A stretch of DNA of 64,000 nt from UTCFX2 sp002050125 (GCA_027494035.1 JAOSJQ010000012.1:48550-112549), one strand, 5' to 3'; shown: positions 48,234-55,889, counted from the first letter of the stretch. Notes: generated by a model from the sequence alone, not told the origin. Made by a program: numbers and translations.

Positions 48234-49112
48234 TGCCTTCCTAAACAAAGCGGCGATTGTGAATTTAACGACTGTCACGCTCGATACTTGGCTCATGCAG
48301 CGATATCTGAAGCAAAGGGTGTCAGTCGATCCGCAAGGGCCGCGATTATCTTGGCTCAGATAAATTACTATTTCCACGAAGGTGCTGGTACGTTTTACTC
48401 CTTCAAGGCAATAGCAGATAGTATGGGAATCGCCCAAACAGGGACTTATCAACAATATGTCCAAGATTGTGACCCATCAGGGCAATATGACATGGGAACA
48501 TTTGCTGGAACTAATGCGGGGGCAGAGGAACAAGATTCCTTACTTCTTGCCCGGGCGCTAGTGTGGGGGCATTGTAATCATAGTAATTCCCTTGCGGCTT
48601 TTGAGGAACAAATGATGCAATATTGGGGTGTCCTATATCCCATCTTCACCATGGGCCTTGACCTGACCAAATTGAAAAAAGTCAGGGATGAGCAGTTAAG
48701 ATATGAACATAGCTTCTGCTCGAGTGTACTTGGTGCAATAGAAGGGTGGAGAAGAGCCGGGCGCAACTTCTTACTGCCATGCAGTCAAAACCTTTGTAAC
48801 TACACAATTTTCGAAGGTAATGCACATCGCTCAGTTATCATATCGGATGATTTTAATCCCATCCCTGCTCATTGGCAATGTCCACAGAATCCTGGTGGAG
48901 ATCCCATTGTATGGTTACTTACCAATAACCCTCAGCATCCACTTGAAGGTAGAACAGGATGCAAGGAATGTACGGGTGTCATTACGTGGTGGACAACCAA
49001 AGACAACGTTTCGTATCAGTTGATCTCCTATGATCAATATAATCGAGCTGAACATGGTTATCTAGTGTTTCCTCAAAGTTGTGAAGGGACGCAACAGATA
49101 TGTAGACAATAG
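48234..49112 (+). CDS. RHS C-terminal toxin domain 1, unknown type
   Basis: After the RHS end (DPSGM near 48205) the frame shifts and about 290 residues follow: DCEFNDCHARYLAHAAISEA, AIILAQINYYFHEGAGTFYS, then a Cys-rich part (LPCSQNLCNYTIFEGNAHRS, AHWQCPQNPGG, GRTGCKECTGVITWWT). I do not recognise a toxin family. Eight or more Cys and an EGNAHRS segment stand out. Position directly behind the core marks it as the effector tip. It has no start of its own. A secreted propeller gene follows after 118 bases and is the candidate immunity partner. Confidence 0.5.
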   Translation, partial: CLPKQSGDCEFNDCHARYLAHAAISEAKGVSRSARAAIILAQINYYFHEGAGTFYSFKAIADSMGIAQTGTYQQYVQDCDPSGQYDMGTFAGTNAGAEEQDSLLLARALVWGHCNHSNSLAAFEEQMMQYWGVLYPIFTMGLDLTKLKKVRDEQLRYEHSFCSSVLGAIEGWRRAGRNFLLPCSQNLCNYTIFEGNAHRSVIISDDFNPIPAHWQCPQNPGGDPIVWLLTNNPQHPLEGRTGCKECTGVITWWTTKDNVSYQLISYDQYNRAEHGYLVFPQSCEGTQQICRQ

Positions 49113-49230
49113 ATCACAGAATTGAAGCACATTACCATCGCTTCTGATAATGGATAGCGGTAGTATGCTTCACTAAAAATTGAATAGCTTCCTGTAGATA
49201 AGTCTCGAAATAATACTCGAGGAAACCTAT

Positions 49231-50217
49231 ATGTACAGATTTGGTGAACTCTCTTTGTTTTTAGCTGTTGCAGTGTTATTGATCTCATCCCAATCTATTG
49301 AAATGCAGCAGTCGCTTATGATTCATGATCTATCCAGATCTGACAATATATCTTCTGTTGGATGTCTATCACAAACTAACCAGAACATTGCATTTCAGTC
49401 ATATCGCAATAACACCTCGTCTATTTGTCTCATCAGCAGCGATGGAACAAATCTTCGTTGCTTAACCGACCACAAGGGGAATGATGCTCAGCCTGCCTGG
49501 TCGCCGGATGGCAAGATGATTGCTTTTACCTCAGATCGAGACTATCAAGGCGATTTTTATGTGGCGACCACAGAGATTTACATCATGGATGCGAATGGGA
49601 ACAACCAACGCCGCTTGACCTGGAACAAAGCCAATGACTTTGATCCGGCTTGGTCACCAGACGGCGAATTCATTGCATTTGCATCGGATCGTGATGGAGA
49701 TTTTGAAATCTATATTATGAAAACCGATGGTTCAAATGTTCACCCCCTAACTGCTAATGAAGCTATGGACAGATGGCCTGCCTGGTCGCCGGATGGCAAG
49801 ATGATTGCTTTTACCTCAGATCGTGAAGGAAACGAAGAGATTTTTGTGATGAAGCTGGGCGAATCTCAGGCTCAGCGTATCACCATACGTCCCGATTTTA
49901 TTGATAGGGAGCCCTCTTGGTCGCCGGATGGTAAGATGATTGCTTTCGGATCGACCAACGATGGCCTGGGTTACTACTATAATATCTATACTATGAAACA
50001 TGATGGATCTGATATTCAAAGCTTGATAATCGGGTCTTATATCCATCTCTCTCCAGAATGGTCACCCGACGGCAAAACCATTGTTTTTGCATCTAGCCGA
50101 ACCGGAAGGTTGGAAATCTATGCTTTGGAAGTTGACGGTCCTAACATCCAGCAACTCACATATGATGGAGGAACGGAGCCGACTTGGCAACCGCCCTTGT
50201 GTGGTTCTTGGCCTTAA
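49231..50217 (+). CDS. Secreted PD40/TolB-like propeller, candidate immunity protein
   Basis: 328 residues with a signal peptide (GELSLFLAVAVLLISSQSIE) and about six PD40 repeats: NIAFQSYRNNTSSICLISSD, PAWSPDGKMIAFTSDRDYQG, PAWSPDGEFIAFASDRDGDF, SWSPDGKMIAFGSTNDGLGY, EWSPDGKTIVFASSRTGRLE. The three PDGKMIAF copies are almost identical in DNA, pointing to repeat homogenisation. It sits between toxin domain 1 and an RHS stub, the immunity position. The role is inferred; a periplasmic or surface binding protein of another kind is possible. Confidence 0.65.
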   Translation: MYRFGELSLFLAVAVLLISSQSIEMQQSLMIHDLSRSDNISSVGCLSQTNQNIAFQSYRNNTSSICLISSDGTNLRCLTDHKGNDAQPAWSPDGKMIAFTSDRDYQGDFYVATTEIYIMDANGNNQRRLTWNKANDFDPAWSPDGEFIAFASDRDGDFEIYIMKTDGSNVHPLTANEAMDRWPAWSPDGKMIAFTSDREGNEEIFVMKLGESQAQRITIRPDFIDREPSWSPDGKMIAFGSTNDGLGYYYNIYTMKHDGSDIQSLIIGSYIHLSPEWSPDGKTIVFASSRTGRLEIYALEVDGPNIQQLTYDGGTEPTWQPPLCGSWP

Positions 50218-50219
50218 AG

Positions 50220-51764
50220 TTACCGCGCGCCAATCGCCTGCTGAGTATGGGCGGCATCTCGTACGCGTATGATGGCGGGTGCATTTCACGAAAGTTCAAA
50301 GTTCACGGTCGGCTGACAATGGATCAGACCTGTTTGGGCCTATCGCGCATCGTGAACTAAACTGAAATGCACCCTATGATGGCTTGGCAAGCCGAGTTTC
50401 CCAGGTGGTGAGTGGCATTGTCAGGACTTACTTGCTCGATGTGCAGCCGGGGTTAGTGAAGGTGTTGGCGGCCACGACTCCCGGCGACATGACACGGTTT
50501 GTCCATGGTCCTCGAGGCATCCACGCCCAAGAGGACAACGCAGGTAACTGGACCTGGCCGCTCCCTGATGGGCTTGGTTCGGTGCGCAGCGTGATCAAAA
50601 ATGCACTCGACATAGACTCGCTCCAAACCTATGCGCCCTACGGCGAGCCACTTGAGTCGGGGATATTTGGTACTCCGTTCACCTTCACCGGCGAGATGAT
50701 GGATGCCAACGGCATGCTATACCTGCGGGCGCGGTACTACGCGCCGGGGTTGGGGGTGTTCCCCAGTCTGGACCCGGTGGAAGGGGTGATACAACAGGCC
50801 ATGTCGCTGAACCGGTATGGGTATGTGTGGGGGAATCCGACAAACTTTGTGGACCCCAGTGGAATGATCAGCGAAACTCCGGAGATTTGGGATTCCTGTG
50901 GAGGGCGCTTTGATCCTCCTCCTCGATTGTGCCCACGGATGCCCAGTGGGTTGGTTTTTCGGTGGGAAGAGAGCTTGCTCACCATTGCTGCTATGTCGGA
51001 AATAAGTAGTGCCGAATCGGCTCTGTCTACAATTGAATTCCAGGGGTTGGCCTATGCTCTCGCCTGGGTGATTCTGAACCGAGTGAGTTCTTCTTGTGCC
51101 CAGGTTGACCCTTTATTCAGTCAAATCACCCGTATCCACCAAGCGGCGTTTAGTGGATCGGCTATTCGGAATGTTACAGTGTTCGATCTGCCACATACCC
51201 CTATGGCACTGTTCATTGATCAAGATCAAAACCCTCAGGCTGTCCGAGACTATTTGAACATCACCGAGGAAGCAGCGAGGGGGTACACAGAATACGTCCT
51301 GACGAAGCGATTCCCACGTACGGCTGGGGCCACTAGGGTGGCCCGATGAAGCTCGTGGTTTTGCGGAAGTTATGCCTCCGCAGGGGATTGGTCCTGTCCG
51401 GCTAGCACTACAGCAATGGTGTTCTGGACAGCTCGGCCCAGGCCCAGCACACAATGCCATGTATTATGCAACTCTATCAGGTCGTTACTATCAATATGAA
51501 GGGGGACATGTCGATGAAAGGTATGATCAACTTGGTGCTCTGGCGCGCCTTCGGACTGCCGGGGTGACCTCATGCGGTGGGTTTGGCTGGATGGGAACTT
51601 CAACGCGACTCTGGATACTCGTTGCGCCGATCACGGTGTCAGTCCCTCCACGGGAGGGAGATCGAAGTGTTGGGCGTAGCATATCATCTAAAACCCAGAT
51701 TATCTATCCATTGAGCAGCGGAATTGCCTATGATTCAGATAGTACAACAGATGTAATTCCCTGA
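50220..51764 (+). pseudogene. Displaced RHS cassette with SleB-like wall-hydrolase toxin
   Basis: Starts without a start codon in RHS core sequence (RANRLLSMGGISYAYDG), is split by a 98-bp insertion, and goes on as LASRVSQVVSGIVRTYLLDV through GMLYLRARYYAPGLGVFPSL to NPTNFVDPSGM. The tip then has LLTIAAMSEISSAESALSTI and FQGLAYALAWVILNRVSSSC, close to the cell-wall hydrolase (SleB, Hydrolase_2) pattern with the conserved Glu. A +1 break in CCC near 51343 leads to DEARGFAEVMPPQGIGPVRL and LSGRYYQYEGGHVDERY, stop 51762-51764. It is an orphan C-terminal cassette that can replace the tip of the main RHS gene by recombination. Confidence 0.65.
50277..50374 (+). mobile_element. MITE-like element, 98 bp, with 9-bp target duplication
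   Basis: Perfect 12-bp terminal inverted repeats (GGGTGCATTTCA at 50277-50288, its reverse complement at 50363-50374) bound the insert, and TATGATGGC is duplicated on both sides (50268-50276 and 50375-50383). Removing the insert and one duplication restores an unbroken RHS frame. A second inner pair (GTTCACG / CGTGAAC) extends the symmetry. No gene inside, so it must have been moved by a transposase elsewhere. Confidence 0.85.
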
Positions 51765-51894
51765 GAGGCGAAGGGGCGAATTTCCTTATTGATGCTTAAC
51801 AAAATTAGATGACCAACTTGGAGAAATGAGCCACCTCCGTTGAATTCTGAGTTATGCATTGTAGACCGAGATCGATTATTTATCGTAGAGGTGA

Positions 51895-52467
51895 ATGATG
51901 ATATTAATTAGGCTATTGACTAGGTTCTCGTTCTCACTTATTGGGTTTCTCATTCTCACTACCTGCACTACCAACACAGCTATTGACGCTATTTTTCATC
52001 CATGGGAGTGGCAGTCAGCATCGCGTGACACCCCAGAAACGAACGCTCTATGTCGTTCACTGCGAAACATGGGATACTCATTCGATCTATTTGATGTTTA
52101 TGATGTCTACGTCCGTGTCTTTTATCCCGATATGCGTGAAGAGTCTTATTATTTGTTCACGGGAGTTGGACTCCGAGCAGTAACACAGATCCATCGAGTC
52201 TATTCAGGGGAAAATGCCGTCACAAATGCGGAACTGGAAAGGTTGCTACCGGAGGCACGTCAACTCTGTCAAGACATCCAGCGGAATGCGGCAAAACTGT
52301 CCTGGGTCAAGGTTGATGTCCTCTTCGTTCTGCTCGATCCTGAATCAGGAGTGACGATTCTCTATGAGAGTCGAATCCCAACCGATTGCGCTACACTAGA
52401 TTGGCGTAGCGTATTCGTTGGCAGCCAAAGCAACAGGGATCAATTTGAAGCATTTGATTGTCAATAA
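51895..52467 (+). CDS. Lipoprotein, candidate immunity to the SleB-like toxin
   Basis: 190 residues. The N-terminus has a lipoprotein signal: charged RLLTRFSF, a hydrophobic core SLIGFLIL and a lipobox-like LTTC. The mature part (CRSLRNMGYSFDLFDVYDVY, REESYYLFTGVGLRAVTQIH, LERLLPEARQLCQDIQRNAA) matches no family I know. It follows the displaced wall-hydrolase cassette. A surface lipoprotein is a sensible guard against a toxin that attacks the wall from outside. Inferred from position and localisation. Confidence 0.6.
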   Translation: MMILIRLLTRFSFSLIGFLILTTCTTNTAIDAIFHPWEWQSASRDTPETNALCRSLRNMGYSFDLFDVYDVYVRVFYPDMREESYYLFTGVGLRAVTQIHRVYSGENAVTNAELERLLPEARQLCQDIQRNAAKLSWVKVDVLFVLLDPESGVTILYESRIPTDCATLDWRSVFVGSQSNRDQFEAFDCQ

Positions 52468-52639
52468 CTGCCCAGCTTTGGTGCCAGTTTGCCGATAGAT
52501 GATTTGTACTGCCAGGCTTCTTGGCGAACGTTCTTGTCTGATCGCAGTTCCCGCACCCAGGTTCTTGTCCGCCCCCTCCGCCACAAACCAGGCCTCGCGC
52601 CAACAAGGGTCGATGATCAGAATAACCCCGACCTCCGCA

Positions 52640-52957
52640 CCGGCTTGGCCGGACGAAGACCTGCTGCGCCGCTACCAGTACGCCTACGACCTGGCGGGCA
52701 ACCAGCTGTCGGAGTCGGTGGCGCTGGAGGGGGGTACACCGACCATTACCAGCTACACCTATAATGCCGCCAACCAGATTTCCAACCAGGGCTTTACCTA
52801 CGACGCCAACGGCAACTCGACTTCGGACGGCGTCAACTCGTATGCTTGGGACAGGGCAAACAGGCTCTTGAGCATGGGCGACGTGGCGTATGCCTATGAC
52901 GGGCTGTCAAGAACGGCGAGGGATGTCTGCAAATCACCGGAATCGAATGTCCAGTGA
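52640..52957 (+). pseudogene. RHS core stub without toxin
   Basis: About 100 codons of RHS sequence (DEDLLRRYQYAYDLAGNQLS, TYNAANQISNQGFTYDANGN, SYAWDRANRLLSMGDVAYAY) ending at YDGLS and then unrelated residues to the stop. It lines up with 47.49-47.73 kb of the main gene. The 170 bases before it (52468-52640) carry no gene but match, inverted, the sequence at 26.76-26.88 kb. It appears to be a third cassette whose tip was lost when the phage-like element arrived. Confidence 0.75.
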
Positions 52958-53457
52958 TCACCAGTTGAGAAGTCCCCTGATGGAAAACATAAAGCTATAA
53001 ACTCCTTATGGTCGGGTTACTCCGCCACCTTTTTCGTTGCTCTGAGCGCCCTTCTAGCGAGCACGCTGACGCTGTTTGCGCAAACGGGCCTGCTCGTGGC
53101 GGACTTCTCGGTAGCAAGCGAAACACCACTTGGGGGTAGGGCCGAGGTATATGGTATAAGATTGAAGTCACCCACTTTAGCGACGACCTCGGTGGCGGCG
53201 TGCTAGTCGGTCTTTTCCCGGCCAGTGCTCGGCAAGCAAGGTCCGTAGAGCCAGTCTCGCCGCTAACAATCATCCATAGGGACGATGACAAAACAGAACG
53301 CGCGTGCTATTCTGGAGTGACCAGCTGGGGCCTTGCCAGAAAGTGGCGGAACGGTATCCGGGTGTGGGAACCGGGACTCCGCATGGACTGGACTCCATGT
53401 GGGCTGGCGCGGGTGAGTGGAAATGGTGTACGCAGGACTCTGAGGGAGGAGCAGCTG
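52958..53457. other. Gene-free junction between RHS array and prophage
   Basis: No convincing gene. On the minus strand, 53024-53125 reads WCFACYREVRHEQARLRKQR and stops, a small CxxC piece resembling phage zinc-ribbon proteins; no start or ribosome site is seen. Many stops in all frames follow. No copy of the tRNA-Glu att-like sequence is found here. Confidence 0.4.
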
Positions 53458-53709
53458 ATGGGGATTGAACAAGACCAGAACGACGTGCTGGAGGGTCTGC
53501 TGACGGTGCGGGAGGTGTGCGAGCTGTGGGGACGGGCGCGGACGGTAGTCCGCTACCATCTGGATCGGGGACATCTCAAGTGGCGCTACACGTTGGACAA
53601 CCGCATCCTGGTCGAGCGGGCCTCGGTGGTCAGTCTGTGGGGAGAGCCGGGGAGTGACAAAAAGGGGCGGGGGCACCACTTAGGTGCCCCCTGCTGTGCT
53701 AGTCGGTGA
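53458..53709 (+). CDS. Small HTH DNA-binding protein (excisionase/MerR-like)
   Basis: 83 residues from ATG 53458, behind GGGAGGAG. LLTVREVCELWGRARTVVRYHLD followed by GHLKWRYTLDNRILVERASV is the pattern of excisionase/MerR-type winged-helix proteins. The last 15 residues run through the terminator hairpin, so the natural end may be different. It faces the minus-strand accessory genes head to head at their 3' ends. Possible roles are recombination directionality or prophage control. Confidence 0.55.
   Translation: MGIEQDQNDVLEGLLTVREVCELWGRARTVVRYHLDRGHLKWRYTLDNRILVERASVVSLWGEPGSDKKGRGHHLGAPCCASR
53659..53691 (-). terminator. Intrinsic terminator of the minus-strand cassette row
   Basis: Perfect 9-bp stem GGGGGCACC (53669-53677) and GGTGCCCCC (53683-53691) with loop ACTTA. 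On the minus strand it is followed, after a few C, by five T (AAAAA at 53659-53663). It lies eight bases after the stop of the last minus-strand gene. Confidence 0.75.
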
Positions 53710-53977
53710 ACATCGGGCGCGTGTTGCGCTCGGCAGCGCGCTGGAGGTCGCGCTCGACTTCCTCGGGCGTGCGCGGGTCTTCGGGGATGAGCAGCAGCTT
53801 GACGTTCCCGGAGAGCGGGATGTGCGGGTTGGCCTTGACCCCGAACTGGGCGATGTCGCGCTGCGAGAACATCTCCAGCTGCTGGGGGAGCGCGGGCTGG
53901 CGGTCGGCCTGGCGCTGCTTGCGGGTGCGGCGGTCTTCCGCCTCACCGGTGAACAGGTTGAACTGAAGGGCGGTCAT
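53699..53977 (-). CDS. Phage-accessory hypothetical protein (paralogue of 26237-26515)
   Basis: 92 residues, almost identical to the gene at 26.2 kb except for RQPALPQQLEMF and the end, LQRAAERNTRPMFTD. The start at 53977 has CAGGAGACA upstream. Charged and soluble, with two LF/MF-type short motifs (FNLFTGE, LEMFSQ). Function unknown. It is the last gene of the minus-strand row. Only 30 bases, with the hairpin unit cut short, separate it from the next gene. Confidence 0.75.
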   Translation of the reverse strand: MTALQFNLFTGEAEDRRTRKQRQADRQPALPQQLEMFSQRDIAQFGVKANPHIPLSGNVKLLLIPEDPRTPEEVERDLQRAAERNTRPMFTD

Positions 53978-54007
53978 TGGGGTGTCTCCTGGTCTGTGGG
54001 CGCGGTC

Positions 54008-54346
54008 TTAGTCGTCGTGGCTGTAGGCGTAAGCGTTGGCCGCTTTGAGGAACTGCTGGGCAGCGGCGCGGGTCTGGGGACCGTAGGCGTGATGGACGGT
54101 CAGCAGGAAGTCGAGCAGGCAGTCCACCAGGTCGTAGTGCGGATGGCGGAAGCAGGCCAGGGCGGCGTCGATGGCCTGGTTCATGACCAGGTGGGTCGGA
54201 CCGGCCCAGGGGGTCTGCTCGCGCTCGGCGGCGTCGCTCAGGTCGCGGTAGAGGTCATGCCCGCCGAGGGTCATGAAGTCGGAGTAGCGCAGGGTGGCGA
54301 CGTGGTACTCGGGGTCGGGGCTGGTGAGGAAGGTCGGCTTGCTCAT
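54008..54346 (-). CDS. Phage-accessory hypothetical protein
   Basis: 112 residues (SKPTFLTSPDPEYHVATLRY, GHDLYRDLSDAAEREQTPWA, VDCLLDFLLTVHHAYGPQTR). The start is at 54346 behind AGGAG. Soluble, helical C-terminus, no family recognised. Its C-terminal half is the one found fused to an RHS fragment at 26.6-26.85 kb, where it is the same distance from the paralogue of the neighbouring gene. That synteny shows the two elements share this gene pair. Confidence 0.7.
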   Translation of the reverse strand: MSKPTFLTSPDPEYHVATLRYSDFMTLGGHDLYRDLSDAAEREQTPWAGPTHLVMNQAIDAALACFRHPHYDLVDCLLDFLLTVHHAYGPQTRAAAQQFLKAANAYAYSHDD

Positions 54347-54433
54347 GGCGTGCTCCTGTTGGGGTGGGCGCGGTCTCTCTCGCCGCGCTCAACAGGCGAA
54401 AAGGGCCAGCCTGGCGGCTGACCCTGGGGGCGC
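54347..54433 (-). repeat. Intergenic hairpin/terminator unit, copy 2
   Basis: On the minus strand: terminator stem GGTCAGCC/GGCTGGCC (54404-54423, loop GCCA) followed by CTTTTCGCC, then a second stem GCGCGG/CCGCGC (54368-54388) around GAGAGAGA, then the AGGAG of the next gene. Confidence 0.75.
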
Positions 54434-54751
54434 TTACCAGTCGAATGCCTCCCGGTGCTCCGGGGGCTTGAAGGTGCCCGCTTCGTACCAGCGGGGGTAG
54501 TCGTCACGAGTGTGCAGGCTGTAGAGGTGGCCTGGGCGCAGGCGGGGCCTGGTGGTGGTGATGCGCACGCGCTTCATGTCGCCGCGGGCGCGGGCGTTGG
54601 CGCGGACGATGCCCGCTTCGCTGGGGCTGACGCAGGGCAGGATGAGGGTGTTGATGAGGTGGCGGGCCGGTCCCCAGCCGGACATGAAGGGGTCATCGCA
54701 GAGGACGTAGTAGGGGGCCTGGGGGATGTCTGACCGGCGGCTGATGTTCAT
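54434..54751 (-). CDS. Phage-accessory hypothetical protein
   Basis: 105 residues (NISRRSDIPQAPYYVLCDDP, GPARHLINTLILPCVSPSEA, RVRITTTRPRLRPGHLYSLH, TRDDYPRWYEAGTFKPPEHR). Start 54751 behind GAGGAGC. Basic in the middle, aromatic at the end; no family recognised. Flanked on both sides by the repeated hairpin unit, so it may be transcribed and terminated on its own. Confidence 0.65.
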   Translation of the reverse strand: MNISRRSDIPQAPYYVLCDDPFMSGWGPARHLINTLILPCVSPSEAGIVRANARARGDMKRVRITTTRPRLRPGHLYSLHTRDDYPRWYEAGTFKPPEHREAFDW

Positions 54752-54838
54752 CGGATGCTCCTCTTTCGGGTGGGCGCGGTCTCTCTCGCCGCGTTCAACA
54801 TGAAGAAAGGGCCAGCCTGGCGGCTGACCCTGGGGAGG
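54752..54838 (-). repeat. Intergenic hairpin/terminator unit, copy 3
   Basis: Same plan as copy 2: terminator stem at 54810-54829 followed on the minus strand by CTTTCTTC, then the GCGG-GAGAGAGA-CCGC stem at 54774-54793 and GAGGAGC before the start codon. Confidence 0.75.
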
Positions 54839-55216
54839 CTAGCTGAGCGTGTAGGTGGGCGGCTCGTCGAGGACGGTGGAGGCCCAGTAGTGGGCTTCCA
54901 TCAGGTAGTTGCGCGTGGCGCGGCGGGTCAGAGGGCCGAGGGTCGCGGCGGCGTCCAGGACCAGGACCAGGGAGGGGTGAGCAGGCGGGTCGGGTCGCCC
55001 AGGATGGTCTGGGCGGCTTCCTCGGCGCTGCGCAGGTGGCCGTGCAGGGCCGAGCCGGTTTCCTCGAGGACCGCTTGCCGCAGTTCGCTGAGGAACTCGC
55101 CGCGCTGGGCGTGGAAGCGTTCCAGGGCCTGGATGGCGGCGACCTGGCGGGCGTAGTCGCTGTCGGGTTCGGGCTGCTCGGTAGAAAGGGACCATGAGGT
55201 GCTGCTCGGCGTTCAT
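54839..55216 (-). CDS. Phage-accessory hypothetical protein, two compensating frame breaks
   Basis: The start at 55216 has AGGAG upstream and gives NAEQHLMVP; a break near 55190 leads to TEQPEPDSDYARQVAAIQAL, FLSELRQAVLEETGSALHGH and EEAAQTILGDPTRLLTP; a second near 54965 leads to LVLVLDAAATLGPLTRRATR and YLMEAHYWASTVLDEPPTY. About 126 residues. Uncorrected, the middle reads as Arg/Pro-rich nonsense, which shows the shift. The end (LTRRATRNYLMEA) resembles the neighbouring accessory protein (YGPQTRAAAQQFLKAANAYA), so the two may be distant relatives. Confidence 0.6.
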   Translation of the reverse strand: MNAEQHLMVPFYRAARTRQRLRPPGRRHPGPGTLPRPARRVPQRTAASGPRGNRLGPARPPAQRRGSRPDHPGRPDPPAHPSLVLVLDAAATLGPLTRRATRNYLMEAHYWASTVLDEPPTYTLS

Positions 55217-55301
55217 CGGAGGCTCCTGTCTTGAAGGGCGCGGTCTCTCGTGCCGCGTTCAACAAAAAAAAGGGGCCAGCCTTGCGGCTGGCCTGGGGGC
55301 G
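55217..55301 (-). repeat. Intergenic hairpin/terminator unit, copy 4
   Basis: The terminator stem here is a perfect palindrome (GGCCAGCC at 55274-55281, GGCTGGCC at 55286-55293), followed on the minus strand by CCTTTTTTTTG, a strong intrinsic terminator. The second stem (GCGCGG ... CCGCG, 55238-55257) has loop TCTCTCGTG instead of TCTCTCTCG. Confidence 0.8.
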
Positions 55302-55535
55302 TTACTGCTTGAGGTAGAGCTTGCGGTGTGAGTGGGGGTAGAGCCGGTAGCCGTAGCCTGCGTTTTCGTCCCAGACCGTGCCACCGTAGTCAGTGCAGGT
55401 GTCAGGGAAGAAGTAGAAGGCGAAGTCGAGCGCTTCGCGTGCTATGGCGGGCGTGAGGGTGGGGACGTCGTAGATGTGAACCATGATGGTGAATGGTTCT
55501 GGGAGCGGGAGGGTCGTGACCTTGAGCGGGAGCAT
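55302..55535 (-). CDS. Phage-accessory hypothetical protein
   Basis: 77 residues from ATG 55535 (AAAGGACGG upstream). LPLKVTTLPLPEPFTIMVHI, TPAIAREALDFAFYFFPDTC, GGTVWDENAGYGYRLYPHSH. Rich in aromatic residues, no membrane segment, no family recognised. One of the singly flanked genes in the row. Confidence 0.6.
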   Translation of the reverse strand: MLPLKVTTLPLPEPFTIMVHIYDVPTLTPAIAREALDFAFYFFPDTCTDYGGTVWDENAGYGYRLYPHSHRKLYLKQ

Positions 55536-55622
55536 TGCAACCGTCCTTTGCGGTGCAGGACGCGGTCTCTCGTGCCGCGTTCAACATGAAGAAAGGGCCA
55601 GCCTTGCGGCTGACCCTGCCTG
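55536..55622 (-). repeat. Intergenic hairpin/terminator unit, copy 5
   Basis: Terminator stem GGCCAGCC/GGCTGACC at 55596-55615, followed on the minus strand by CTTTCTTC, and the second stem at 55560-55579 with the TCTCTCGTG loop. The gene upstream (55623-55889) has no such unit before its start, so the row begins there. Confidence 0.75.
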
Positions 55623-55889
55623 CTAGACCATGACCTGCGGCCCGTCCTCCCTCTGCATGGCGACCCGCGCTGCCTGAAAAGCCGTGTAGTTCCGGTTGTA
55701 CAGCCTCCTCCAGTCCACGATGTCCGTCTCGGTCAGGTAGCCCCGACCCCGGCTGACCCAGTTCAGCCCATCGAACCAGTCGTCCCTGCCGCCCTCGTAC
55801 TCCTTCAGGCACAACCACACCGCGGCCATCCACTGCTCGTAGGTTGCCCGCCGCTTGCTCACTGCCCTGATCTTGCTGACGATGCCCAT
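55623..55889 (-). CDS. Phage-accessory hypothetical protein
   Basis: 88 residues. Start at 55889 (AAGGAGCG upstream); an upstream in-frame start at 55964 is unlikely. GIVSKIRAVSKRRATYEQWM, AAVWLCLKEYEGGRDDWFDG, LTETDIVDWRRLYNRNYTAF. Basic N-terminus and Trp-rich centre, no family recognised. It is the first gene of the minus-strand row. Confidence 0.6.
   Translation of the reverse strand: MGIVSKIRAVSKRRATYEQWMAAVWLCLKEYEGGRDDWFDGLNWVSRGRGYLTETDIVDWRRLYNRNYTAFQAARVAMQREDGPQVMV

Noticed and set aside
52995..53291. 98-codon minus-strand frame between RHS stub and prophage
   Set aside because: Pro/Ser/Arg-rich without motif; only a short CxxC piece in another frame looks protein-like.
53974..55622. 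Accessory row as an integron cassette array
   Set aside because: The repeated units lie like attC sites but contain a normal terminator and a symmetric stem, lack attC core motifs that I can see, and no integron integrase is present. The only tyrosine recombinase is 48 kb away.
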